A stretch of DNA of 64,000 bases, taken from contig CAMKKZ010000016.1 of the NCBI GenBank assembly GCA_946413525.1, positions 1 through 64,000 of the forward strand, read 5' to 3'. Shown one piece after another: positions 28,101 to 37,227 of the stretch (position 1 is the first letter of the stretch; every line of letters starts with the position of its first letter). Both the position numbers and the translations under genes were made by a program. The notes beneath the pieces are model-generated. The model saw only the letters and a list, made by a program, of their open reading frames with translations, was not told the origin of the DNA and ran no database searches. This DNA is from an uncultured Oribacterium sp. (lineage in GTDB: Bacteria; Bacillota; Clostridia; Lachnospirales; Lachnospiraceae).

Positions 28101-30119
28101 CTGCTGCGTCGTGGTTTTTGTCTTTTGAATGGAAACGGTGGATGCGCTGAGCTCCGCCCCGTTTTCGTTCTGTACCACGATGGTAACGTAAGGATTGCCG
28201 TTGTCCTTTTCCAGGTTGAGCTCGTAGATTCCGTTCGGATCCTCCAAAAGCATGGGGATGTCCGAAGGGCTGGCCAGCTCGCCGCCCTCCAAAAGGGCTG
28301 ACTCCTCCGGAAGCTCTCCCTCTATGGCCGCTTCTGACTCACCCGCGGCGGCCTCAGCTTCCCCCACGGCCTCTGCTTCCCCCGCGGTCTCTTCTGTTCC
28401 TTCCGCGGCCTCCGCTTCCCCTGCGGCCTCTTCCGTTCCTTCCGCGGCTTCCGTTGCCGCTTCTCCTTCCAAAGCCTCCGCGGACCCGTCATCACCTGCA
28501 GCCTCTGCGGATCCATCCGCCGCGCTTTCTTCACCCGCAGCTGATTCGTCCTCCCCGGAACTCTCCGTGGTGACGCCTTCCTCCTCAGAAACGACCACGC
28601 TCTCCTCCAGGCTTTCCGCGGAGCTCCCTTCTTCGGAAGCGGACTCGCTATCCCCCGCGCCTTCTTCTACTTCTCCTCCTTCGGAAGCTTCGCCTTCTAT
28701 ACCGCTTCCATCGCTTTCCTCATCAAAGCCTTCTCCACTCTCAGAGAAATCCCCACTGAAAGATTCATCTTCTGAATCCGAATCTGAATCCGAATCCGAT
28801 TCTGATTCCAAATCCGAAACTGATTCCGAATCGGTCTCTTCGTCCTCTCCCGGGGTCTCCGGGAAAAGATCATCCCAATCCTTCGGATCCTCCTCATTAT
28901 CATTTTCCCCGGCGCCATCATCGGAACCGTTTTCCGAGCCGTATTCAGGGTCGTCATAAAAACCGCCCTCCGACTCCCCAACAGTCTCTTCATCGAAAGA
29001 GCTGCCGTCCTGATTCAAAGATTCCCCTTCAAAAGCGCCATCTTCGGCAAAGCTACTTTCTCCCGAACCCTTTTCTTCTAATCCTGATCCGCCATCTCCG
29101 TTGTCATTTCCGACGTATTCATTCCCGCCTTCCGCGCCTTCTCCGGAAACAGGCCGTCCATCATTCTGCCAATCCTCAGAATTCTGACCTTCGCCCCCGA
29201 CAGGATCCTGCCCGGAACCCTCGGAGCTTTCCGGATCCTCTGAATCCCCAAAGCTCTGTTGATTTCCCGAATTTTCGGATTCCCCTGGATCGCCATCCCC
29301 TTCGAATTCACCCGATTCTCCCAATGTCCCAGACTCGCCGGAGCCATTGGATCCGCCTTCAGAATTCTCAGAATCGCCATCCAACCCCTGGAACTCCTGA
29401 TCCCCCTCCGGATTTTCATCGGAGCCGGAATGATTCGTTCCATCGCCGGATTCCTCCCGAAGGCCGCCTTCGGCATCTTCCTCAGACCCTTCCTTAAATT
29501 CATTTCCAGAAAGACCGTCTCCGACATTGCCCCCATCGTCATTATCGGACTCATTGCCGGATGCCGCGTCCCCATTTTCCTCACTGTATACTTCCGCGGA
29601 TTCTTCCCCGTCTTCCGTGCCATCTCCAAACCCAGACAGCCCGTCATCCGTGCCATCCCCGGAATCGGAAAGCCCGTCATCCTCGGAGATCCCTTCGCCC
29701 TCCGGAGAATCTTCCCCGACAGGAATATTGGTGGGAACATTATTTCCAGAATCTTCTTGCAGATTGCCTTCTTCCGGGGCATCCCCCTCTTCCGTCAATC
29801 CGCCATCATCATTTCCTGTTTCTTCATTCTGAGAAGCCTCTTCCAGTTTGGCCTGGAAAGCCTCCTCCAGTTCGGCCAGGGAAGCCTCCGGCAGTTCAGC
29901 CTCGGATGAAAAATCTCCCTCCTCCTCATCCGCCGTTCCGCCCTGCAGCGCCCCCTCTTCCTCCAATCTCCCTTCTTCCTCTTCCACGCCCATCAGCACG
30001 GAAGATTCTTCTGCAGCCTCATCGCCGGCCTGCGCAGCAAAACTGATTCCGGAAAAAACCAGCGACACTGCCAGTGCCAACGGCAGGATGCGCCTGCCAC
30101 GCCCGAATCCCTTCTTCAT
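25191..30119 (-). CDS. Secreted Big2-domain and BspA-type leucine-rich repeat protein (1642 aa) with hyperacidic N-terminal domain
   Basis: Signal peptide MKKGFGRGRRILPLALAVSLVFSGISFAAQA; VTLDQSSITLEEGDTAQLTATLEPADATDKNVNWSSSNTAVATVSNGQVTAVGKGTAVITA; repeated KTIGASAFANCTKLATLTIKSTALTTIGKSAF. Confidence 0.9.
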   Translation of the reverse strand: MKKGFGRGRRILPLALAVSLVFSGISFAAQAGDEAAEESSVLMGVEEEEGRLEEEGALQGGTADEEEGDFSSEAELPEASLAELEEAFQAKLEEASQNEETGNDDGGLTEEGDAPEEGNLQEDSGNNVPTNIPVGEDSPEGEGISEDDGLSDSGDGTDDGLSGFGDGTEDGEESAEVYSEENGDAASGNESDNDDGGNVGDGLSGNEFKEGSEEDAEGGLREESGDGTNHSGSDENPEGDQEFQGLDGDSENSEGGSNGSGESGTLGESGEFEGDGDPGESENSGNQQSFGDSEDPESSEGSGQDPVGGEGQNSEDWQNDGRPVSGEGAEGGNEYVGNDNGDGGSGLEEKGSGESSFAEDGAFEGESLNQDGSSFDEETVGESEGGFYDDPEYGSENGSDDGAGENDNEEDPKDWDDLFPETPGEDEETDSESVSDLESESDSDSDSDSEDESFSGDFSESGEGFDEESDGSGIEGEASEGGEVEEGAGDSESASEEGSSAESLEESVVVSEEEGVTTESSGEDESAAGEESAADGSAEAAGDDGSAEALEGEAATEAAEGTEEAAGEAEAAEGTEETAGEAEAVGEAEAAAGESEAAIEGELPEESALLEGGELASPSDIPMLLEDPNGIYELNLEKDNGNPYVTIVVQNENGAELSASTVSIQKTKTTTQQIQDFYVDGLRLNVGYNAAQKDREYLVLLLSGEYSSSSGLLASNIKYINQLTSPGTAVQFNVFPGSLEGTLKAPGQYYLYISSNADDGITGVTKVASFKYFGAYQAPIHVSGVTLDQSSITLEEGDTAQLTATLEPADATDKNVNWSSSNTAVATVSNGQVTAVGKGTAVITATSADRTEFSATCDVTVNEKYVPVSGVTLTPTAAELHLNGTAKMAQLTATIAPANATNKSVTWESSDEGVATVSASGLVTAKSAGTGVGTATITVKTVDGDKTASCSIKVVVDPETITLNQTALSVYDDATVTLAATVAPANASDKTVTWSSNNTTIATVSNGTVTAVSPGKVVITASTSNGKTANCQITVNPILPASVTLDKTSMAMDKTFGDTKALTATISPSNATNKTLTWTSSNTAVATVANGIVTGVAAGNAVITATTHNGLSSSCTVTVPKTDVSTLQVSLDVTSYIYDGKAKKPVPTVLHEKTVLKPDTDYRVSYKNNKNIGTGTVVIAGAGNYEGSVNARFSIRVPEKGTAFKVSDILYTVLDNSKLTVSAAGGNPELVSVTIPDEVAIGGRTWSVTSVAAKGFQDYAKLKTVKIGSNVISIGANAFSNCTELTGVTLGANVTTIGGSAFLKDTKLKTITLGDNVTGIGANAFSGCKVMTKAVIGKKVKTIGASAFANCTKLATLTIKSTALTTIGKSAFINDTALKSITIGNTVTSIGPSAFSGCKRLKKVVIGKKVKTIGASAFANCTKLATLTIKSTALTTIGKSAFLKNTALKTITIGNTVTSIGASAFSGCTALTKVVIGKKVKTIGASAFANCKRLATLTIKSTVLTSIGKKAFFKDVKLKTVTLGNTVTAIGDNAFSGCTALTKVTIGKKLKTLGASAFAGCTKLSTLTINSTVLQTIGKSAFNGDKKLKNITLKSKVIKTVGAKAFTGVPSSARVKVPSAKVKAYKTLFQKAGLNKKAKVTK
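25330..26390 (-). repeat. Near-identical BspA-type LRR units
   Basis: Repeated VTSIGxSAFSGCxxLxKVVIGKKVKTIGASAFANCTKLATLTIKSTALTTIGKSAF. Confidence 0.85.
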
Positions 30120-30220
30120 GATAATCAGCCGCTCCCTTTCTCCTTTGTCTCTTCTTCGTTGCCTCTTCCCAACAAGCCCTATTTTCTATAACCTCTGCTT
30201 TTCCTCAGTCTCTTTATATA

Positions 30221-30341
30221 TATCGGCATCATATCAATGTCATATTAATGCCATTTTTGTATCCTATTTATATTATAATCGCGCCGCATTAACATTATGC
30301 TCATATTGCATTCATGTTATATTCATGCTATTAATTCGAAT
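30221..30341. repeat. Degenerate 11-bp periodic array upstream of the LRR gene
   Basis: tatcggcatca tatcaatgtca tattaatgcca ... cattaacatta tgctcatattg cattcatgtta tattcatgcta. Confidence 0.55.
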
Positions 30342-30913
30342 TTTTCCCGATCATAATCATGATTATGATATTGATCCGATATATCACTGACTTCCAGCGC
30401 AAGGTTACAATTAATGATATATTACCACAAAACTTTTCCTTCTGACAACGTAAAATCTTTCATTTATCCATTAATTACGAACTTTTATATACTGTTCTCT
30501 CATTCCATGATTTAATGCAGTGGATTTGTCCAAATAAAATGCAGGCCTTGCGCCGGCATACCGTGCGCTGCCATTTGCACCACAATAAGCCATTCTTCCA
30601 CTTGTGTCGACTATGGATACGTTCTCAAAGGAACCTACATCATTCATTGGTAATCTGAGCCAAAAAGGCCAATATCTATAGAAGTAATCTTGAATGTGAA
30701 TTCATCGTCGTCACTTATTGTTACGGTCACGATCTCGTCATGTCTGTCGAAATCAATCGTGCTCTGCATTGGGCCAATCACTCATCCTCTTGTTATGGCG
30801 ATTGAAATGCTGTACAATAACATGTATCAGCTATGTCGTGTCAGCAAAACGGCATCAAGTACATCAAAATGCCGCATGTTTATGAATTGTGAAACAACTT
30901 TGGGAGACATGAA

Positions 30914-31936
30914 ATGGAAAGAAGATCCCATCTCAGCCGAGCCATTGCATCGGCCGACGACAAGGCAAAATATGACGCATATGTTAAAGAAATCCTCAGC
31001 GACAAGGAAATACTGGCAAGGATTCTGAAATATACGACTGAAGAGTTCAAAGATTATGCGCCAGCGGATATAATTCCCTGCATCGAGGAACCGGAAGTGT
31101 CGGAAATCCCTGTGGAACGAGGCATGACGAACATGCGCATTGCCGGAACGTCCACCGAGAACTCGACAGGGAATGAAGGCACGATTAGCTATGATATCCG
31201 TTTCAGCGTCATCACGCCTGGAAAAGAACGTATCAAAATCCTTGTGGACGCGGAAGCACAGAACAATTATCATCCGGGTTATGACCTTGTGACAAGGGGC
31301 ATTTTCTACGCTGCACGTATGTTGTCTGTCCAGCATGATGTAGAATTTACTGGCGATGATTACGATAGAATCAAAAAGTGCTACAGCATATGGATTTGTA
31401 CAGACGTTCCCAAAAAATATGCGAACACGATTACAAGATATAAATATTCATCTGAAAATATCTTTGGCAACTTTTCAGGAAAAGCAAGGTATGATTTGAT
31501 GACCGTGGTCATGATTCGGCTAGGGGATATCACGTCAACAAATAACCTGATCCGGCTGTTGGACACAGTACTATCCAGCGATCTGACGGCGGAAAGAAAA
31601 GAGAATTTGCCAGAACATGACTTTGGCATCATACCTACCATTCAAAGAAAGGGGGACTTGGAGGAAATGTGCAATCTGAGCAGCGGTTTGATCGAAAAGG
31701 GCAGACAAATCGGTGAAAGAATTGGCTTCGAAAACGGTGAAAAAGCCGGGTTCGAAAACGGTGAAAAAACCGGATTCATAAACGGTGAAAGAAGTGGATT
31801 TGATAAAGCTACAAGAGCTATTGTACACCGTACATATGAACGTTACAGAGATTACGAAATGGCAGCGTTGCTTGCTGATGTATCCGTAGACCAGGTAAAG
31901 AAATGGCTTTCGGAAAACACGGAAGAGTCGCTTTGA
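30914..31936 (+). CDS. Rpn-type / PD-(D/E)XK nuclease family transposase-like protein
   Basis: ISYDIRFSVITPGKERIKILVDAEAQNNYHPGYDLVTRGIFYAARMLSVQ; C-terminal GFENGEKAGFENGEKTGFINGERSGF. Confidence 0.85.
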   Translation: MERRSHLSRAIASADDKAKYDAYVKEILSDKEILARILKYTTEEFKDYAPADIIPCIEEPEVSEIPVERGMTNMRIAGTSTENSTGNEGTISYDIRFSVITPGKERIKILVDAEAQNNYHPGYDLVTRGIFYAARMLSVQHDVEFTGDDYDRIKKCYSIWICTDVPKKYANTITRYKYSSENIFGNFSGKARYDLMTVVMIRLGDITSTNNLIRLLDTVLSSDLTAERKENLPEHDFGIIPTIQRKGDLEEMCNLSSGLIEKGRQIGERIGFENGEKAGFENGEKTGFINGERSGFDKATRAIVHRTYERYRDYEMAALLADVSVDQVKKWLSENTEESL

Positions 31937-31987
31937 GCAAGGAAACCCAAGGAAATAATTCATAAAAGCTCATACCTCCAACTTCCC

Positions 31988-32260
31988 ATGAGTTTGCGGT
32001 ATTGCCTTATGTCTGCCGTAATGGTACGGCTCAGAAATATGGCATCAAAGAATAACCTTATCTCTCTACAGGATATAGTATTATCCATTGACATATCGAT
32101 GGATAGGAAAAATCCATACCAGAACATGACTTTTAAATCATGCCATCCGTACAAAGAAAGGGCGGACATGGAAGAAATGCGCAATCTGAGCGGTGGGCTT
32201 ATCAAAAAGGGTAAACAAATCGGGTTTGAAAATGGAGAAATTTCGGTTTATACGATAATC
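31988..32260 (+). pseudogene. 3' fragment of a second Rpn/PD-(D/E)XK protein
   Basis: RYCLMSAVMVRLRNMASKNNLISLQDIVLSIDISMDRKN...GGLIKKGKQIGFENGE aligns by eye to the C-terminal part of 30914..31936. Confidence 0.75.
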
Positions 32261-32309
32261 TTGCCGATGCTGCAGCGGCTCGGAAATCGTTCTCAAATGT
32301 GGGGAAATG

Positions 32310-32396
32310 CCTTGACCCGCTTGCGGGTCGAGGCCAACCTCCTGTCGACTGAGGGATTTGCCTTGAACCGCTTACGGGATAAACCGGATCGAGATG
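32310..32396 (+). repeat. Second, diverged locus of the 51-bp repeat family
   Basis: CCTTGACCCGCTTGCGGGTCGAGGCCAACCTCCTGTCGACTGAGGG; next unit CCTTGAACCGC starts 51 bp later at 32361. Confidence 0.8.
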
Positions 32397-32412
32397 TCCT
32401 CTCTTCAGCTTT

Positions 32413-33996
32413 TCACGCCCTGTGACCCCCGATCTGGCGGTTCCTCTCCAGCGTGGTCGCCCCCTCCAGCATGTTCATGCCCCGAAACACCGCCCCCAGC
32501 CCGTACTTGAGCCGCGCCTCTGCCACAGCCTTCCTGAGCCTCTTTTCCTTATCCAGGGCGTCATAATCCGAAAACATGTCCAACTGAAAAGTCCCGTCAT
32601 CATGGCTCGTATTATTCGCGCAGACCCCGAGCCTCCGGTACAGAAGCCGGCGATCCGTCTTCCGGTCAAAGGAAAACAGCAGCGCCTCCGTGACGACAGA
32701 AACGGAATTCGTCCCTGACTTAAGTCTCACCGTCCCATTTGAGTGCTTCGGGTGAAGCCTGCCATAAAAATCGACGCATACCGGCCCATCATAGTCCGGA
32801 CATTCCTCCAGGCTCTTGTAATCATAAGACACCCACCAGCCAAAAACCGTTGCTTTCAGATTCTTGACAAACATCTCCCCACAAAGCACGTCGATCATCT
32901 CCGAAAAGACATTCCTGGCCTCGCCGTAGCGGTACGGCCTCGGAAGCACCTGCCCGTTGGAAAGGCTGCGGCTCCCGGCATGATAAGACTTGATGTCCCT
33001 CATAGTGACCGGCTCGATGCCCCAGGCATGGTCAATCAGGATTTCACCGTCAATCCCGAAGGTTCTGTAGAAATACTCCTCGTCCCACTGCGTGCGTTCC
33101 GCCACCTCCCCCATGGTGCGCATATGCGCAAGAAACAGGCGTCTTGCCTTGCCGGGTCCGATCTGCCAAAAATCCGTCAACGGCTGATGATCCCAGAGCA
33201 GGTATCGGTAGGATATCTCGTTCAGCTCCGCGAGACGGACCCCGTCCTCATCAGCCGGACGCTTCTTTGCCACAATATCCATGGCGACCTTGGCCAGATA
33301 CATATTGGTGCCGATGCCCGCCGTGGCAGTGATCCCGGTCGTTCTGAGCACGTCCCGAATCATCGTCATCGCCATCAGGCGCGCCGGATGAACTCCGGCA
33401 CTTTCAGCCTTGTCCCTGTAAAAGTGCAGGTAGGCGGTACAATCTATGAAGCACTCGTCAATAGAATAAACATGAATATCCTCCGGAGCGGCATAGTGGA
33501 GGTAAATCCCATAAATCTGCGCGGAAATCCTTTCGTATTCCGCCATTCTCGGCACGGCGATAATATAGCTGACCTTCGTGCGATGCTCCCGCTCATATTT
33601 CCTGATTGCCCATTTCGCCTCAAAAAGCCTCGGCCGGGACGGAACCCCGATGGCCTTCAGGGAAGGCGATACGGCAAGGCAGATCGTCTGGTCAGACCTC
33701 GTTTCATCCGCCACCAGCAGATTTGCCTTCAGCGGATCCAGCCCCCGGTACACGCATTCAACCGAGGCGTAATACGACTTAAGGTCAATGCAGATATACG
33801 CCCTGGGCGGAACATTCCCGGCCGCCGCAATATCCCGAACGCCCATGCCGCCGGCACCATCCACGCTCTCCGCCCCCTTCCCGCAGACCCATCCCCCGCA
33901 GCCGCCCGCTTCGCTCCGTTTTATCCGGTATATCGCAATGATTACAAGGCAATTCCCATTCCCTGTTGTCACCCCGATGGCTCGCGATGGCTGCAT
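32413..33996 (-). CDS. Y-family DNA polymerase (UmuC/DinB-like)
   Basis: AYICIDLKSYYASVECVYRGLDPLKANLLVADETRSDQTICLAVSPSLKAIGV; true start may be internal (M51, 33846). Confidence 0.92.
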   Translation of the reverse strand: MQPSRAIGVTTGNGNCLVIIAIYRIKRSEAGGCGGWVCGKGAESVDGAGGMGVRDIAAAGNVPPRAYICIDLKSYYASVECVYRGLDPLKANLLVADETRSDQTICLAVSPSLKAIGVPSRPRLFEAKWAIRKYEREHRTKVSYIIAVPRMAEYERISAQIYGIYLHYAAPEDIHVYSIDECFIDCTAYLHFYRDKAESAGVHPARLMAMTMIRDVLRTTGITATAGIGTNMYLAKVAMDIVAKKRPADEDGVRLAELNEISYRYLLWDHQPLTDFWQIGPGKARRLFLAHMRTMGEVAERTQWDEEYFYRTFGIDGEILIDHAWGIEPVTMRDIKSYHAGSRSLSNGQVLPRPYRYGEARNVFSEMIDVLCGEMFVKNLKATVFGWWVSYDYKSLEECPDYDGPVCVDFYGRLHPKHSNGTVRLKSGTNSVSVVTEALLFSFDRKTDRRLLYRRLGVCANNTSHDDGTFQLDMFSDYDALDKEKRLRKAVAEARLKYGLGAVFRGMNMLEGATTLERNRQIGGHRA

Positions 33997-34294
33997 TTTT
34001 CTTTCCGTCTTTCTGCGGGATTAGTTTATCACATAAATATACGTTTGTAAATGGCATTAGATATTACATATTTGTTGATTTATGTATTTCATTTGGCTCT
34101 TCCTTTCCCCTGCTCAGCAGGAAAAAATTCCGGCCTGTTTGACGAAAGAAATCTTGAAAGAGCATTTGTTTCCCTTTTTCTTCCTATAATTTTCACAAGC
34201 TCATTCCCCCATAACTCGCCAGAAATAATCAAAAGTCAGGAAACCGGCGAAATATAAACCATGTCACGCTTATATATCGCCGCAGCAAGTTTTG

Positions 34295-34668
34295 TCAACA
34301 CATTTGTTCAACGATCTCCACAGCGTTTCGCACACAGTCATCGCACTCGCAAAGCACCCTGCCCGTATCCCTGCCCTTCAGCTCCCTGCAGATAGAAGCG
34401 CCGCATTTTTCCAAAAAGTCTCTGTGGAGCGCGGCAGCGTCCCGGAGCACGGGCTTTCCCTCGTACTTTTTCATTCCAAGAATCATTTCCGCTCCGCAGA
34501 GAGCCCCACAAGTCGCTTCCATGCATCCCATTCCGCCGCCAAAACCCGCGCCCATCTTTTTCAAAAGCTCCGCAGGCACAGAAAGTTCCTCTGCAAAAGC
34601 GCACAGCACCGCCTGACAGCAATTATGCCCCTTGTGCTTCAGGCAAACAGCATATTCCTTCCTATCCA
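34295..34668 (-). CDS. C-GCAxxG-C-C family protein
   Basis: NCCQAVLCAFAE...GAGFGGGMGCMEATCGALCGAEMILG; ATG 34668 preceded by GGAGAG. Confidence 0.85.
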
Positions 34669-34831
34669 TTTCATCTCTCCTATTTATGAAAAGCTTGCTT
34701 TTCATGCTTTCCCGTAGATACTTTAATCCATGAAAGTTAAAACATGCAAAAAAAATGCGGAGCCGGATTCATCCGCCCAGGCTATCGCAGCCGCTTTTCA
34801 GCTTCCGCAATAGCCGGCCGGCCAATACAGC

Positions 34832-34987
34832 GCCGCATCCACAAAGCCTATCCTTAAAGCTTATTCATAAAGCTCATTCATAAAATTTATTCATAATGCT
34901 CATCCATGATGCCCGTCCATAAAGCTCATCCATAATTCCGGTCAATAAAATTTATCAATAATGCCTATCAATAAAGCTCATTCAATA
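34832..34987. repeat. 13-bp tandem repeat array (about 12 units)
   Basis: agcctatccttaa agcttattcataa agctcattcataa aatttattcataa tgctcatccatga tgcccgtccataa agctcatccataa ttccggtcaataa aatttatcaataa tgcctatcaataa agctcattcaata. Confidence 0.9.
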
Positions 34988-35454
34988 ATATCACTGAATC
35001 CACATCCCACCGTTTCGGCAAGATCCTTCGGGGATAACTCAATCTGAAACCCCACCTTCCCGGCGCTCACAAAGATTCTATCATACTGTTCTGCCGTTTC
35101 ATGAATGAAAGTGGGAAAAGGCTTCTTCATTCCAATTGGCGAACAACCGCCATGAACATAGCCCGTCAGCGGGAGCAGCTCCTTTTGCTTTATCATGGCA
35201 ACGGACTTCTCCCCGGCCGCCTTGGCCGCCTTCTTTAAATCCAGCCCGGCCTTTACCGGAACCACAAAAACATAATGCTGACCTGACTTCCCCTGCGTGA
35301 CGAGGGTCTTGAAAACCCTGTCGGCATCCTCCCCCAGAATCTCCGCAATCTCCTCTCCGCTTTTCGTGGCATCCGGCTCGTAGGAATGCTTCTCGTAAGG
35401 CACCTTCTTCTGGTCCAGGACACGCATCACATTCGTTTTTTCGCTATTCTTCAA
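34978..35454 (-). CDS. ybaK: Cys-tRNA(Pro) deacylase, YbaK/EbsC family
   Basis: KTLVTQGKSGQHYVFVVPVKAGLDLKKAAKAAGEKSVAMIKQKELLPLTGYVHGGCSPIGMKK. Confidence 0.93.
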   Translation of the reverse strand: MKNSEKTNVMRVLDQKKVPYEKHSYEPDATKSGEEIAEILGEDADRVFKTLVTQGKSGQHYVFVVPVKAGLDLKKAAKAAGEKSVAMIKQKELLPLTGYVHGGCSPIGMKKPFPTFIHETAEQYDRIFVSAGKVGFQIELSPKDLAETVGCGFSDIIE

Positions 35455-35498
35455 TACAGCACACCCCCCACGGGCAGACTACGGCCTTACCTGTCCCG

Positions 35499-36548
35499 TT
35501 ATTTGCTGGCCAGATCCTCGACATCCATTGCCCCCGCCGCAAGGCCCTGGATCTGTGACCATATCTGCTCATCCACATTGACGCCCTCCGCCATGCTCTT
35601 CTTCCGCCTCTCCAGAGTGCCCTCGCCCGGGCACTTCACCGGATGCCTCTCATCCACGGGATGCGCGTTATCCGCGGCCTCCACCCTTCGGTCAAGCATC
35701 GCCTGCAGGCTTTCCACGTCTCCGAACAGATAGGGGTCAATGGCGATAAAGACCTGCGAGCATCCGGTGCAGCTCCCCCGAGCCTCCTCGTCAAGGTCGG
35801 ATCCGCACTTCCCGTTCGAGATCATGGCAGCCGCCATATCCAGCGCAATGGCCAGGGCCGATCCCTTCCAATATCCAATCGGCAAAACGCGCATAGTCTC
35901 CTCAATCGCCCCCGGATCGGTGGTCAGGTTCCCATCCTTGTCGTAGCCGCCCGGATAAGGAAGCTGCTTCCCCGCAAGACGGTAAACTCCCAGCTTCCCA
36001 TAGGCATACTGGCTGAAGGACATATCCACCACGATGGGACCCTTCTTCCGCGGAACCGCAAGGCACAGCGGGTTATTGCCCACGCTGATCTTGTCACTCC
36101 CCCACATCGGCATACAGCTCTCGGCGGAGATCCAGCACAGACCGATCATATCCTTGTAGGCCATCCGCCACGCGTACGTGCCGCCCCTCATCCAATGCGT
36201 TGTATTCCGCAGAGCCACGATCCCTATGCCATGCTCCTTCGCCAGCTCCACTGCCCTGTCGCCGCAGAAAATGGCATTCGTAATGCCGATGCCCAGGTGG
36301 CCGTCATAATTCTCCGCAGCCCCCTTCCTCCCGACAAGCTCCGGCTCGGCCTTCAGATCCACCCAGCCCTTCCCTACATATGTCGCGAATCTCGGGATAC
36401 GGTTCAGGCCGTGGCTCTCCACGCCGTCCGCGCTGGACTCACAGTGAATCTGCGCGCAAATTTCCGCCTTATCCTCCGGCATCCCCATATTCAGAAACGC
36501 CTTCTTGACCGTATCCTTCAAAACATCAAACTGCACCTTGATTCCCAT
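35499..36548 (-). CDS. Malate/lactate dehydrogenase-family oxidoreductase, 2,3-diketo-L-gulonate reductase-like
   Basis: SSADGVESHGLNRIPRFATYV, ALRNTTHWMRGGTYAWRMA, GNNPLCLAVPRKKGPIVVDMSFSQYAYGKL. Confidence 0.88.
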   Translation of the reverse strand: MGIKVQFDVLKDTVKKAFLNMGMPEDKAEICAQIHCESSADGVESHGLNRIPRFATYVGKGWVDLKAEPELVGRKGAAENYDGHLGIGITNAIFCGDRAVELAKEHGIGIVALRNTTHWMRGGTYAWRMAYKDMIGLCWISAESCMPMWGSDKISVGNNPLCLAVPRKKGPIVVDMSFSQYAYGKLGVYRLAGKQLPYPGGYDKDGNLTTDPGAIEETMRVLPIGYWKGSALAIALDMAAAMISNGKCGSDLDEEARGSCTGCSQVFIAIDPYLFGDVESLQAMLDRRVEAADNAHPVDERHPVKCPGEGTLERRKKSMAEGVNVDEQIWSQIQGLAAGAMDVEDLASK

Positions 36549-36913
36549 AATCTCCTGCTTCCTTTCATTTCATTAAACTCCAAACCCTGCCTGACGCTCC
36601 TCATTTTTTCCACGAAAGCGATCCAGAGCTTCATCCATGGACGCATTATCACTCCAAACCCTTGCCTGATGATCCTCATTTTTATCCACTCTGTTTCCGG
36701 ATCAGGCATTTCTCACCTTCAAACGCAAAACCATATTTGAAAATCCGCCCGGTATCGAAGCTGCTGAAGGCGGGCGGCCACCCCGTTTCATAATGCCTGC
36801 GGCATCAAGTCAAAGTATAATCGCGCGCGGATTAATTCCGGATTGCAACGGATTCTAACGCTGCGGTCATGTTATTTTGCTCATGCGCGGATTTATCTGC
36901 CCGTGAGTATAAC

Positions 36914-36961
36914 AAAGGCGATGACTGAATTCAACCGACTGAATTCAAGTCATCGCCTTTT
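36914..36961. terminator. Strong hairpin between the DlgD-like and Ro60-like genes
   Basis: AAAGGCGATGACT-GAATTC...GAATTC-A-AGTCATCGCCTTT. Confidence 0.65.
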
Positions 36962-36984
36962 CATGACACAATCAATGTCTCATT

Positions 36985-37148
36985 CACATTTTGACCTGCT
37001 GCCGCAGGCATTGACATCCAATTTGTAACAGGATAGCAGCACAAACCAAGTATGGGAGAAGCCTTTCATACTTTGACTTAATGCCGCAGGCGTTGAGTCC
37101 CATTTGTGACGCGCCAGCGGCACAAATGAAGTATGAAAGGCTTGCCTT
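36985..37148. repeat. 82-bp tandem direct repeat (2 diverged copies)
   Basis: CACATTTTGACCTGCTGCCGCAGGCATTGACATCCAATTTGTAAC... and CATACTTTGACTTAATGCCGCAGGCGTTGAGTCCCATTTGTGAC... Confidence 0.7.
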
Positions 37149-37227
37149 TCATACTTGCGGTCATGGGGCTCTGCCCCACAAAAAATCCATAAAAAATTCT
37201 TTCATACCTGGCGCCTGAAACCGAAGC

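Noticed and set aside
30540-30830. Possible C-terminal remnant of a secreted protein on the minus strand (IGPMQSTIDFDRHDEIVTVTISDDDEFTFKITSIDIGLFG)
   Set aside because: Short, no start and no recognisable family; too weak to list.
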